Source of the DNA: Streptococcus infantis SK970
Lineage (GTDB): Bacteria; Bacillota; Bacilli; Lactobacillales; Streptococcaceae
NCBI GenBank assembly: GCA_000223255.2
Contig: AFUT01000009.1
Location: 62,001-126,000, forward strand
Direction: 5' to 3'
Length of the DNA: 64,000 bases
The notes below the pieces were generated by a model, which worked only from the letters and a program-made list of their open reading frames with translations, had not been told where the DNA came from and did not search any database. The position numbers and the translations under genes are program-made. Positions 57,135 through 64,000 of this stretch are shown piece by piece (position 1 is the stretch's first letter; every line of letters begins with the position of its first letter).

Positions 57135-59353
57135 TTGATTATTCCGACTTATAATTGGCAATTTGCACCTCAAGTTGAGGATGCGGATTTTACAAAGATA
57201 GCCAAGAGTGCAGGCTTGAGTTCTGAAGTCGCTTGTTTGTTGTATCAACGAGGAATCAGGGATGAAAGCAGCCTGAAGAAATTTTTAGAACCTTCTTTGG
57301 AAGATTTACATAATCCTTATCTCTTACATGATATGGATAAGGCAGTTGAGCGTATTCGCCAGGCAATTGAGCAAGGAGAATTGATTCTGGTCTATGGAGA
57401 CTATGATGCGGATGGGATGACTTCGGCTTCGATTGTCAAGGAGAGTTTGGAACAATTAGGTGCAGAGTGTCTGGTCTATCTCCCTAATCGCTTTACAGAT
57501 GGTTATGGACCAAATGCTAGTGTCTACAAATATTTTATCGAGCAGCAGGGAGTGTCTCTGATTGTGACGGTGGACAATGGTGTTGCCGGGCATGAAGCCA
57601 TTGACTTGGCTCAGTCTATGGGTGTGGATGTCGTTGTGACAGACCACCACTCCATGCCAGAGGTTTTACCAGATGCTTATGCAATCGTCCATCCTGAACA
57701 CCCAAAAGCAGATTATCCTTTTAAACATTTAGCAGGCTGTGGAGTTGCTTTCAAACTAGCTTGCGCCCTCTTGGAGGAAGTGCAGGTTGAGTTGCTTGAC
57801 TTGGTTGCCATTGGAACGATTGCGGATATGGTCAGCTTGACGGATGAAAATCGTATCATGGTTCAATATGGTCTAGAAGTTTTGCGAAATACCCAAAGAC
57901 TAGGCCTCCAAGAACTCTTTAAAGTTGCTGGAATTTCTAGCAGTGACCTTACAGAAGAGACGGTTGGTTTCCAATTAGCTCCTCGTTTGAATGCCCTAGG
58001 ACGTTTGGACGATCCCAATCCAGCTATTGACTTACTGACTGGATTTGATGATGAAGAGGTGCATGAGATTGCCCTCATGATTCAAGAAAAAATGAAGAAC
58101 GCAAGGAAATCGTTCAAGCCATTTATGAAGAAGCTAAGAGTTTGGTTGACCCTAACAAAAGCGTTCAAGTTTTGGCCAAGGAAGGCTGGAATCCAGGAGT
58201 GCTTGGGATTGTAGCTGGGCGCTTGTTGGAAGAGTTAGGACAGACAGTTATTGTTCTGAATATTGAAGACGGCCGTGCTAAGGGAAGTGCGCGAAGTATT
58301 GAAGCTGTCAATATTTTTGAAGCCTTGGATCCGCATCGTGCTCTATTTATCGCCTTTGGTGGCCATGCAGGTGCTGCAGGCATGACGCTCGAAGTTGAAC
58401 AGTTAGATGCCTTGTCAGATATTTTAGAAACCTATGTAAAAGACAAAGGGATAGATGCCAAGGGTAAGAGTAAATTATATCTAGATGAAGAACTAGATTT
58501 GGAAAACTTGAGTTTAGAAACGGTTAAGAGTTTTGAACGCTTAGCTCCTTTTGGGATGGACAATCAAAAACCTATCTTCTATATTCGAGATTTTCAAGTT
58601 GAAAATGCTCGTTCTATGGGAGCGGGAGATAGTCATCTAAAATTGAAGATTTCCAAAGGGACCGCGAGCTTTGAGGTAGTAGCTTTTGGTCAAGGATCAA
58701 AGGCTACAGAGTTTTCTCAGGTAAAACAACTGGAATTGGCAGTTACCCTTTCTGTTAACCAATGGAATGGGCAAACAACCCTCCAGTTGATGATGGTAGA
58801 TGCCCGTGTGGACGGTGTTCAACTTTTTAACATCCGTAGTAAGAGTGTAGAGCTACCAGAGGGAGTGCCTGTCCTAGATTTTACCAGTGATTTACCAGAA
58901 ATGCTTTCTAGCCCAGCAATCGTTGTAAAAAATATTCCCGAGGATCTCAGTCTTCTCAAACAAGTGTTGCAAGAACAGAATTTCTCTGCTATTTACTTTA
59001 AAAATGATATTGCTAAAGCATACTATTTGACAGGTTATGGTACAAGAGAGCAATTCGCTAAGCTTTATAAGACAATCTACCAGTTCCCGGAATTTGATAT
59101 TCGTTATAAACTAAAAGACTTATCAACCTATCTCAAAATTGAGCAAATCTTATTAGTAAAGATGATTCAGATTTTTGAAGAACTTGGTTTTGTTACAATT
59201 GAGAATGGTGTGATGAAAGTAAATAAAGAAGCGGCCAAGCGGGACATCGCTGAAAGTCAGATTTATCAAAATCTCAAACAAATTGTTAAGGATCAAGAGA
59301 TGATGGCGCTAGGTACGGTGCAAGAAATTTATGACTTTTTAATGGCAAAATAG
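57135..59353 (+). CDS. recJ: Single-stranded-DNA exonuclease RecJ (frameshift)
   Basis: The likely start is TTG 57135 (MIIPTYNWQFAPQVEDADF), as no in-frame ATG precedes conserved residues. DHH phosphoesterase motifs: YGDYDADGMTSA (D89, D91, D93) and VTDHHSMPE (D170, H171, H172), then HPEHP and GCGVAFKLA; DHHA1 has FGGHAGAAGMTLE. The frame breaks at the A6 run 58087-58092; one A restores IQEKNEERKEIVQAIYEEAK and gives about 739 residues. RecJ degrades single-stranded DNA 5-prime to 3-prime in repair and recombination. Confidence 0.92.
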
Positions 59354-59360
59354 AAAGAAG

Positions 59361-59386
59361 CTGAGATAATCTATCTCAGTTTTTTT
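59361..59386 (+). terminator. Terminator of recJ
   Basis: Perfect 8-bp stem CTGAGATA / TATCTCAG with loop ATC, followed by seven T. Confidence 0.9.
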
Positions 59387-59562
59387 GTTGTCTCTTATAA
59401 TTTTTAAATTATTTGTTCTTTAGAATGCTATGTAGTAAAAGTATACATATTTGTAACATGACTACAACATAACTCTAAAACAACTGACATGTAAATCAGG
59501 TATGATTCTCTTTGTAAACAACAAATAGGAAATGATAAACAAAATAAAGGGAGAAATTAATT

Positions 59563-60219
59563 ATGAAAAAAACAGTTGCTAAACTGACTCTTGGTTTGAC
59601 GTCCACCGCTATTTTAGCGTCAGTAGGTGCTCAAACTGTTAGTGCATCTTCTTACGTAGTCCAAGACGGGGATTCATTTTTTGCTATTGCTACTGCAAAT
59701 GGCATGGATCCTTATGAGTTGGCAGCAAATAACGGAAAAAGCATTTTTGATATAATCCACCCAGGGGATGTGCTAGAAGTAAGCGGTCCAGCTCAGGCTA
59801 CTTATTCATACGGTGCTCCAGCTTCTGAGGCAACTAGTACTTTGAATCCTGCTTCAGATGATGATGTTGTCGTGAATACTCCGACAGACTATGGAAACTC
59901 ATATCCTGTTGGTCAGTGTACATGGGGCGTGAAAGAGTTGGCTCCTTGGGCTAGCAACTGGTGGGGAAATGCTAATACTTGGGCGATTTATGCTAGTGCT
60001 CAAGGTTATCGTGTAGGAGATGTTCCAGTAGTAGGCGCAATCGCCGTTTGGGACGGTGGTGAATATGGACACGTTGCTTATGTGACGGATGTACAAAGTG
60101 AGAATTCTATCCAGGTATTGGAAGCAAACTACAGACGTCAAAAACAAATTGCTAACTATCGTGGTTTCTTTAATCCACATGAATTTTTAGGTAAAGTTAC
60201 TTACATTTATCCAAACTAA
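59563..60219 (+). CDS. Secreted LysM-CHAP domain protein (putative peptidoglycan hydrolase)
   Basis: 218 residues. Sec signal peptide MKKTVAKLTLGLTSTAILAS ending near TVSAS; LysM at about 30-75 (YVVQDGDSFFAIATANGMDPYELAANN); Ser/Thr/Ala linker; CHAP amidase/endopeptidase domain with catalytic Cys in YPVGQCTWGVKELAP and His in GEYGHVAYVTDV, then an Asn region LEANYRR. Likely remodels cell wall at division. RBS GGGAG. A long AT-rich gap before it holds no clear promoter. Confidence 0.9.
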   Translation: MKKTVAKLTLGLTSTAILASVGAQTVSASSYVVQDGDSFFAIATANGMDPYELAANNGKSIFDIIHPGDVLEVSGPAQATYSYGAPASEATSTLNPASDDDVVVNTPTDYGNSYPVGQCTWGVKELAPWASNWWGNANTWAIYASAQGYRVGDVPVVGAIAVWDGGEYGHVAYVTDVQSENSIQVLEANYRRQKQIANYRGFFNPHEFLGKVTYIYPN

Positions 60220-60227
60220 AGATGATT

Positions 60228-60256
60228 AAAAAGATTTAGAGCTTCTAAATCTTTTT
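60228..60256 (+). terminator. Terminator of the LysM-CHAP gene
   Basis: Perfect 13-bp stem AAAAAGATTTAGA / TCTAAATCTTTTT with loop GCT. The rest of the 322-bp gap to rnjB (60257-60541) holds the rnjB promoter and leader but no gene that I can support. Confidence 0.9.
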
Positions 60257-60417
60257 TATTTGTGAGTAAGCTCCTTATTACGATTTTTTGCCGAGTAGCT
60301 GTTTGTGAAGTAAGGCCCTAGGTCCTTTGGCGGACAGAGATTTCGCAAAGAGAAAACAAAGCAAAGCGATTCGGTTATCAGTGGTGAATGTTCTCTAGTT
60401 GAAATCCTATCTTCATT

Positions 60418-60445
60418 TTGAAAATTAGTAAAAAAATGGTATAAT
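60418..60445 (+). promoter_or_regulatory. Promoter of rnjB
   Basis: -35 TTGAAA (60418-60423), 16-bp spacer, extended -10 TGGTATAAT (TATAAT 60440-60445). A leader of about 90 bases follows, with a small hairpin around GAGAGTTGTGAAGACTCT, before the ATG. Confidence 0.65.
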
Positions 60446-60541
60446 GAGAGGAAAAGATTCGGATAAAAGTAAATTGGACTTTTACAAAAAGAGAGTTGTG
60501 AAGACTCTACAAACACGTTATAGTAATACTTCGGAGGGAAA

Positions 60542-62203
60542 ATGACCAATATTAAATTAACAACTTTAGGTGGTGTTCGTGAAAACGGGAAAAACATGTA
60601 CATCGCAGAAATTAACGATTCAATCTTTGTTTTAGATGCAGGTTTAAAATATCCTGAAAATGAGCAGTTGGGTGTCGATGTCGTTATTCCAAATATGGAA
60701 TATCTGTTTGAAAATAGCGACCGTATTGCAGGTGCCTTTTTAACGCACGGACATGCGGATGCGATTGGAGCTCTTCCTTATCTTTTGTCAGAAGTGAAAG
60801 TTCCTGTTTTTGGCTCAGAGTTGACAATTGAGCTTGCTAAGCTTTTTGTTAAAGGAAATGATAGTGCTAAAAAATTCGATGATTTCCATGTTATTGATGA
60901 AAATACAGAAATCGACTTTGGCGGTACGGAGGTTTCCTTCTTCCGCACAACTCACTCTATCCCAGAGAGTCTTGGTGTCGTTTTGAAAACATCTGAAGGA
61001 AGTATCGTTTATACAGGGGACTTCAAATTTGACCAAACGGCTAGCGAATCATACGCGACTGACTTCGGTCGTTTAGCAGAAATTGGTCGCGAAGGAGTTT
61101 TAGCTCTTCTAAGCGACTCAGCAAACGCAGACAGTAATATTCAAGTAGCCAGCGAAAGTGAAGTTGGTGATGAAATTACGCAAACCATTTCTGACTGGGA
61201 TGGACGTATCATTGTAGCCGCTGTTGCAAGTAACCTTTCTCGTATTCAGCAAGTCTTTGATGCTGCTGCAGAGACAGGACGTCGCGTTGTTTTGACTGGG
61301 TTTGATATTGAAAATATCGTTCGTACAGCTATTCGCTTGAAAAAATTGTCATTGGCTAACGAAAGTCTCTTGATTAAACCTAAAGATATGTCTCGTTTTG
61401 AAGACCACGAGTTAATTATCCTTGAAACCGGTCGTATGGGTGAACCAATTAATGGACTCCGTAAAATGTCAATCGGTCGTCACCGCTATGTTGAAATCAA
61501 GGATGGAGACTTGGTTTATATCGTTACAACGCCATCAATTGCTAAAGAAGCTGTTATGGCTCGTGTAGAAAACATGGTCTATCAAGCAGGTGGTGTCGTT
61601 AAGCCGATTACTCAAAGTTTGCGTGTATCAGGACACGGGAATGCACGTGATCTTCAATTGATGATCAATCTCTTGCAACCGAAATATCTCTTTCCGATCC
61701 AGGGTGAATACCGTGAGTTAGACGCACATGCCAAGGCCGCGATGGCAGTAGGTATGCTACCAGAGCGTATCTTTATCCCGAAAAAAGGGACAACCATGTC
61801 TTATGAGCATGGGGACTTTGTTCCGTCTGGTGCCGTTACTGCAGGTGATGTCTTGATTGATGGTAATGCCATTGGGGATGTTGGGAACGTTGTTCTTCGT
61901 GACCGCAAGGTCTTGTCAGAAGATGGTATTTTCATCGTTGCTATCACTGTTAACCGTCGTGAAAAGAAAATCATTGCCAAAGCTCGAGTGCATACACGTG
62001 GATTTGTCTATCTCAAGAAGAGTCGTGATATTCTGCGCGAAAGTACAGAGTTGGTAAATCAAACAGTTGAAGACTACCTCCAAGGTGAGGACTTTGACTG
62101 GGCAGACCTTAAAGGTAAGGTCCGTGACAATTTAGCAAAATTCCTTTTTGACCAAACCAAGCGTCGTCCAGCCATCCTACCAGTAGTCATGGAAGCAAAA
62201 TAA
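60542..62203 (+). CDS. rnjB: Ribonuclease J2 (RnjB-type)
   Basis: 553 residues: metallo-beta-lactamase, beta-CASP and C-terminal domain. The metal motif reads LTHGHADAIGALPYL (H69, H71, D73), with Ala74 where RNase J1 has His (HGHEDH). GDFKFDQT, SDSANAD and SGHGNARDLQLM follow. The eroded site is typical of streptococcal RNase J2, which acts with J1 in mRNA decay and has weak activity alone. RBS GGAGGG at 60533-60538. Own promoter and terminator. Confidence 0.92.
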   Translation: MTNIKLTTLGGVRENGKNMYIAEINDSIFVLDAGLKYPENEQLGVDVVIPNMEYLFENSDRIAGAFLTHGHADAIGALPYLLSEVKVPVFGSELTIELAKLFVKGNDSAKKFDDFHVIDENTEIDFGGTEVSFFRTTHSIPESLGVVLKTSEGSIVYTGDFKFDQTASESYATDFGRLAEIGREGVLALLSDSANADSNIQVASESEVGDEITQTISDWDGRIIVAAVASNLSRIQQVFDAAAETGRRVVLTGFDIENIVRTAIRLKKLSLANESLLIKPKDMSRFEDHELIILETGRMGEPINGLRKMSIGRHRYVEIKDGDLVYIVTTPSIAKEAVMARVENMVYQAGGVVKPITQSLRVSGHGNARDLQLMINLLQPKYLFPIQGEYRELDAHAKAAMAVGMLPERIFIPKKGTTMSYEHGDFVPSGAVTAGDVLIDGNAIGDVGNVVLRDRKVLSEDGIFIVAITVNRREKKIIAKARVHTRGFVYLKKSRDILRESTELVNQTVEDYLQGEDFDWADLKGKVRDNLAKFLFDQTKRRPAILPVVMEAK

Positions 62204-62220
62204 GGATTAAATAACAGTAG

Positions 62221-62245
62221 AGAAAGTCGAGTTTCGGCTTTTTCT
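62221..62245 (+). terminator. Terminator of rnjB
   Basis: 8-bp stem AAAGTCGA / TCGGCTTT (one G-U) with loop GTT, followed by TTCTT. Confidence 0.7.
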
Positions 62246-62271
62246 TATCTTAAGTGTATAAGGAGCAAGTT

Positions 62272-63051
62272 ATGGCAGTAATGAAGATTGAGTATTACTC
62301 TGAAGTTTTAGATATGGAGTGGGGAGTAAATGTACTCTATCCAGATGCGTCTCGGGTGACAGAACCAGACTCTACAGATATCCCTGTTCTCTATCTCCTT
62401 CATGGGATGTCAGGAAATCATAACAGTTGGCTTAAACGGACCAACGTAGAGCGCTTGGTGCGAGGAACCAATCTGATTGTTGTCCTGCCAAATACATGTA
62501 ATGGCTGGTACACAGATACTCAGTATGGCTATAACTACTATACAGCTCTAGCGGAAGAATTACCTAAGGTGCTCAAACGCTTCTTCCCAAATATGACTAA
62601 CAAGCGTGAAAAGACTTTTATTGCTGGTTTATCAATGGGAGGCTACGGTTCCTTCAAATTGGCACTGTCAACTGACCGTTTCTCGCATGCCGCTAGCTTT
62701 TCTGGGGCACTTAGTTTCGAGGAATTTTCTCCTGAGAGTCAAGATTTAGGGACGCGTTCCTACTGGAGAGGTGTTTTTGGCAAAGTTAATGATTGGGTGA
62801 ATAGTCCTTATTCACTTGAAACACTCGCTAAAAAGTCTGATAAGAAAACCAAGCTCTGGGTTTGGTGTGGAGAACAAGATTATCTCTATTCTGCCAATAA
62901 TCTAGCAGTTAAAAATCTGAAGAAACTTGGTTTCGATGTGACCTATAACCATAGTGCAGGAACTCATGAGTGGTATTATTGGGAAAAGCAATTGGAACGT
63001 TTTTTAACTACCTTGCCAATTGATTTTGTTTTGGAAGAACGTTTATCCTAA
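62272..63051 (+). CDS. estA: Tributyrin esterase EstA
   Basis: 259 residues, alpha/beta hydrolase of the esterase D type. Nucleophile Ser121 in [16 protein letters not shown]; oxyanion region [13 protein letters not shown]-terminal His in [15 protein letters not shown]; an Asp in CGEQDYLY. Start ATG 62272 follows AAGGAG; an upstream in-frame TTG is disregarded. In pneumococcus EstA deacetylates sialic acid and cleaves short-chain esters; here the activity is inferred. Confidence 0.92.
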   Translation: MAVMKIEYYSEVLDMEWGVNVLYPDASRVTEPDSTDIPVLYLLHGMSGNHNSWLKRTNVERLVRGTNLIVVLPNTCNGWYTDTQYGYNYYTALAEELPKVLKRFFPNMTNKREKTFIAGLSMGGYGSFKLALSTDRFSHAASFSGALSFEEFSPESQDLGTRSYWRGVFGKVNDWVNSPYSLETLAKKSDKKTKLWVWCGEQDYLYSANNLAVKNLKKLGFDVTYNHSAGTHEWYYWEKQLERFLTTLPIDFVLEERLS

Positions 63052-63085
63052 TTTTAGCTTTCTTTCAGTTTGTTTTAGTAGAATT

Positions 63086-63140
63086 AAGAACCTATCTTTA
63101 GAATGGCAATCCATTACTCAAAGATGGGTTCTTATTTTTT
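63086..63140 (+). terminator. Large nested terminator hairpin after estA
   Basis: 14-bp outer stem AAGAACCTATCTTT / AAAGATGGGTTCTT (one G-U) encloses a second small hairpin AATGG-CAAT-CCATT, followed by ATTTTTT. It ends 17 bases before the next gene's ATG. Confidence 0.8.
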
Positions 63141-63156
63141 AGAAAGGTGGACAATC

Positions 63157-63858
63157 ATGGGCTGGATTATTCGTGTTTTATGTCGATTTTTACTAGGGAT
63201 TTTGCGTATGTTTTGGCGCCTTATGTGGACACTTATACTCTTAATCCTCATTACTTTTGGGATTCTCTGGTATGTGACAGGTGATTTATCAGGTGCCTTC
63301 AATCAAGTAAGCAATCTTGTTCAAGTCGGCCAAGCAGGTTGGGATCAATGGCAAGAGACTGGCAAGTTGCAAGGTTTGTCTCAGACAGATCATCATCAAG
63401 ATTCAGGAGCAAAATGGTCAAAGGCGCAAGCAACTATCTATATTGATCCTCAAATGGATGCCACTTTCCAAAAGGCCTACCTTGAAGCTATTGCTAACTG
63501 GAACCAGACAGGGGCTTTTAACTTTGAGCTTGTAACAGAAGCGGATAAGGCCGATATTTTCGCTACCGAAATGAATGATGGTTCGACAGCTGTAGCAGGT
63601 GAGGCGGAGAGTCAGACAAATCTCCTAACCAAACAATTCATTTCAGTGACCGTTCGCTTGAATCATTATTATTTATCCAATCCAAACTATGGCTATACCT
63701 ATGATCGTATCATGCATACAGCAGAGCATGAACTAGGTCATGCGATTGGTTTGGAACATACTAATGAAGTTTCGGTTATGCAACCAGCAGGCTCCTATTA
63801 TGGTATCCAAGCTCAAGATGTAAAAGCAGTTCAAGAGCTATATGAGTCTGGAGAATAA
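63157..63858 (+). CDS. Membrane-anchored matrixin-like zinc metalloprotease
   Basis: 233 residues from ATG 63157 (MGWIIRVLCRFLLGILRMFW), with AGAAAGGTGG upstream; the frame extends further but without an RBS. A signal-anchor helix (LILLILITFGILWYV) and a linker precede a catalytic domain from about residue 88. Its metzincin zinc motif is HELGHAIGLEH (H191, H195, H201), followed by a Met-turn-like VMQP. The extended HExxHxxGxxH places it with M10/matrixin proteases. Substrate unknown. Confidence 0.87.
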   Translation: MGWIIRVLCRFLLGILRMFWRLMWTLILLILITFGILWYVTGDLSGAFNQVSNLVQVGQAGWDQWQETGKLQGLSQTDHHQDSGAKWSKAQATIYIDPQMDATFQKAYLEAIANWNQTGAFNFELVTEADKADIFATEMNDGSTAVAGEAESQTNLLTKQFISVTVRLNHYYLSNPNYGYTYDRIMHTAEHELGHAIGLEHTNEVSVMQPAGSYYGIQAQDVKAVQELYESGE

Positions 63859-63879
63859 CTGATTTTCAAAGGAAACTGG

Positions 63880-63913
63880 AGCTCTCTGATTTAAGCAATA
63901 CAGGGGGCTTTTT
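63880..63913 (+). terminator. Terminator of the metalloprotease gene
   Basis: 9-bp stem AGCTCTCTG / CAGGGGGCT (several G-U pairs) with a 12-base loop, followed by TTTT. Confidence 0.65.
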
Positions 63914-63921
63914 GCTATAAT
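63913..63921 (+). promoter_or_regulatory. Extended -10 promoter of uvrC
   Basis: TGCTATAAT (TATAAT 63916-63921), only 6 bases before the uvrC ATG. Confidence 0.45.
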
Positions 63922-63927
63922 GGAATT

Positions 63928-64000
63928 ATGAATAACTTGATCAAATCAAAACTGGAGCTCTTGCCGACTAGCCCTGGTTGTTACATTCACAAAGATAAAA
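63928..64000 (+). CDS. uvrC: Excinuclease ABC subunit C UvrC (3-prime truncated by window)
   Basis: Only 24 codons are visible, [20 protein letters not shown] then HKDK. The LPTSPGCYI segment is the start of the UvrC GIY-YIG nuclease domain, which makes the 3-prime incision in nucleotide-excision repair. Identification rests on this N-terminus and on its usual place downstream of estA. Confidence 0.85.

Noticed and set aside
57128..57152. ATG start for recJ at 57128
   Set aside because: It is out of frame with RecJ and stops after eight codons; TTG 57135 is in frame with the conserved N-terminus.
59450..59500. WalR/VicR box upstream of the LysM-CHAP gene
   Set aside because: TGTAAC and TGTAAA occur but not as a direct repeat with a 5-base spacer, so the VicR consensus is not met.

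Overview
The window is an AT-rich chromosomal segment of a Streptococcus of the Mitis group (S. mitis / S. oralis / S. pneumoniae relatives). The evidence is the amiACDEF oligopeptide permease, the murZ/murA-epuA-endA cluster, the folP-folC-folE-folBK (sul) cluster, CcpA, an EndoD-type endoglycosidase, YSIRK signal peptides and LPXTG anchors. From memory of pneumococcal genomes, several blocks (rmuC to endA; amiA to yidD; Na/Pi-endoD-pgk; fol; ccpA onward; recJ to uvrC) lie in different places in S. pneumoniae, so the window looks like a rearranged relative. That synteny statement is recollection, not a search.

Layout. 1-6.6 kb: rmuC (cut by the window edge), yhaM, purR, lysA, pflA, then yidC and acyP on the minus strand. 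6.6-15.4 kb: RNA methyltransferase, BI-1 protein, asnA, rsmD, coaD, SepM-like PDZ/Lon protease, DUF1146 protein, murA/murZ, epuA, endA, CNNM-type transporter. 15.4-15.7 kb: terminators, a possible integrase scar and tRNA-Cys. 15.8-22.4 kb: amiACDEF, followed by two tiny coupled ORFs. 22.9-28.2 kb: a 1766-residue cell-wall GH95 alpha-fucosidase (minus). 28.4-34.7 kb: a tightly overlapping housekeeping operon murI-rdgB-yfcE-cbpB-xerD-like-scpA-scpB-rluB-yidD, preceded by a UPF0154 gene. 34.7-37.8 kb: pepA, an immunity-like protein, and a Na/Pi symporter (minus). 38-43.2 kb: a 1676-residue LPXTG endo-beta-N-acetylglucosaminidase (GH85). 43.4-45 kb: pgk, with a duplicated and recoded 3-prime end and an intergenic repeat. 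45-50 kb: folate operon plus a DUF308 membrane protein. 50-56.3 kb: DUF960 gene, ccpA, L-asparaginase, HAD/MazG-like fusion, universal stress protein, phosphoesterase, Rrf2 regulator, a 46-residue membrane peptide. 56.3-64 kb: SAM methyltransferase, recJ, LysM-CHAP protein, rnjB, estA, zinc metalloprotease, start of uvrC.

Two things stand out. First, 14 genes are broken by the same kind of lesion: one base missing from an A or T run. Restoring one base gives the full-length family member each time (AmiA 659 aa, AmiE 355 aa, CoaD 162 aa). Essential genes are hit, so this most likely reflects homopolymer base-calling errors in the assembly rather than biology. I annotate these genes at full extent and mark the lesion. 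Second, the last ~24 codons of pgk exist twice. The copy attached to pgk uses codons unlike the rest of the gene (GAG, GGC, CTG), while a detached copy 115 bp downstream uses the pgk-like codons. This is what a mobile element that rebuilds the 3-prime end of its target gene would leave behind.

Functionally, much of the accessory content concerns living on host glycans and peptides: fucosidase and EndoD trim host glycoproteins, the Ami system and PepA take up and degrade peptides, and CcpA (encoded here) probably controls at least the fucosidase through a good cre site.
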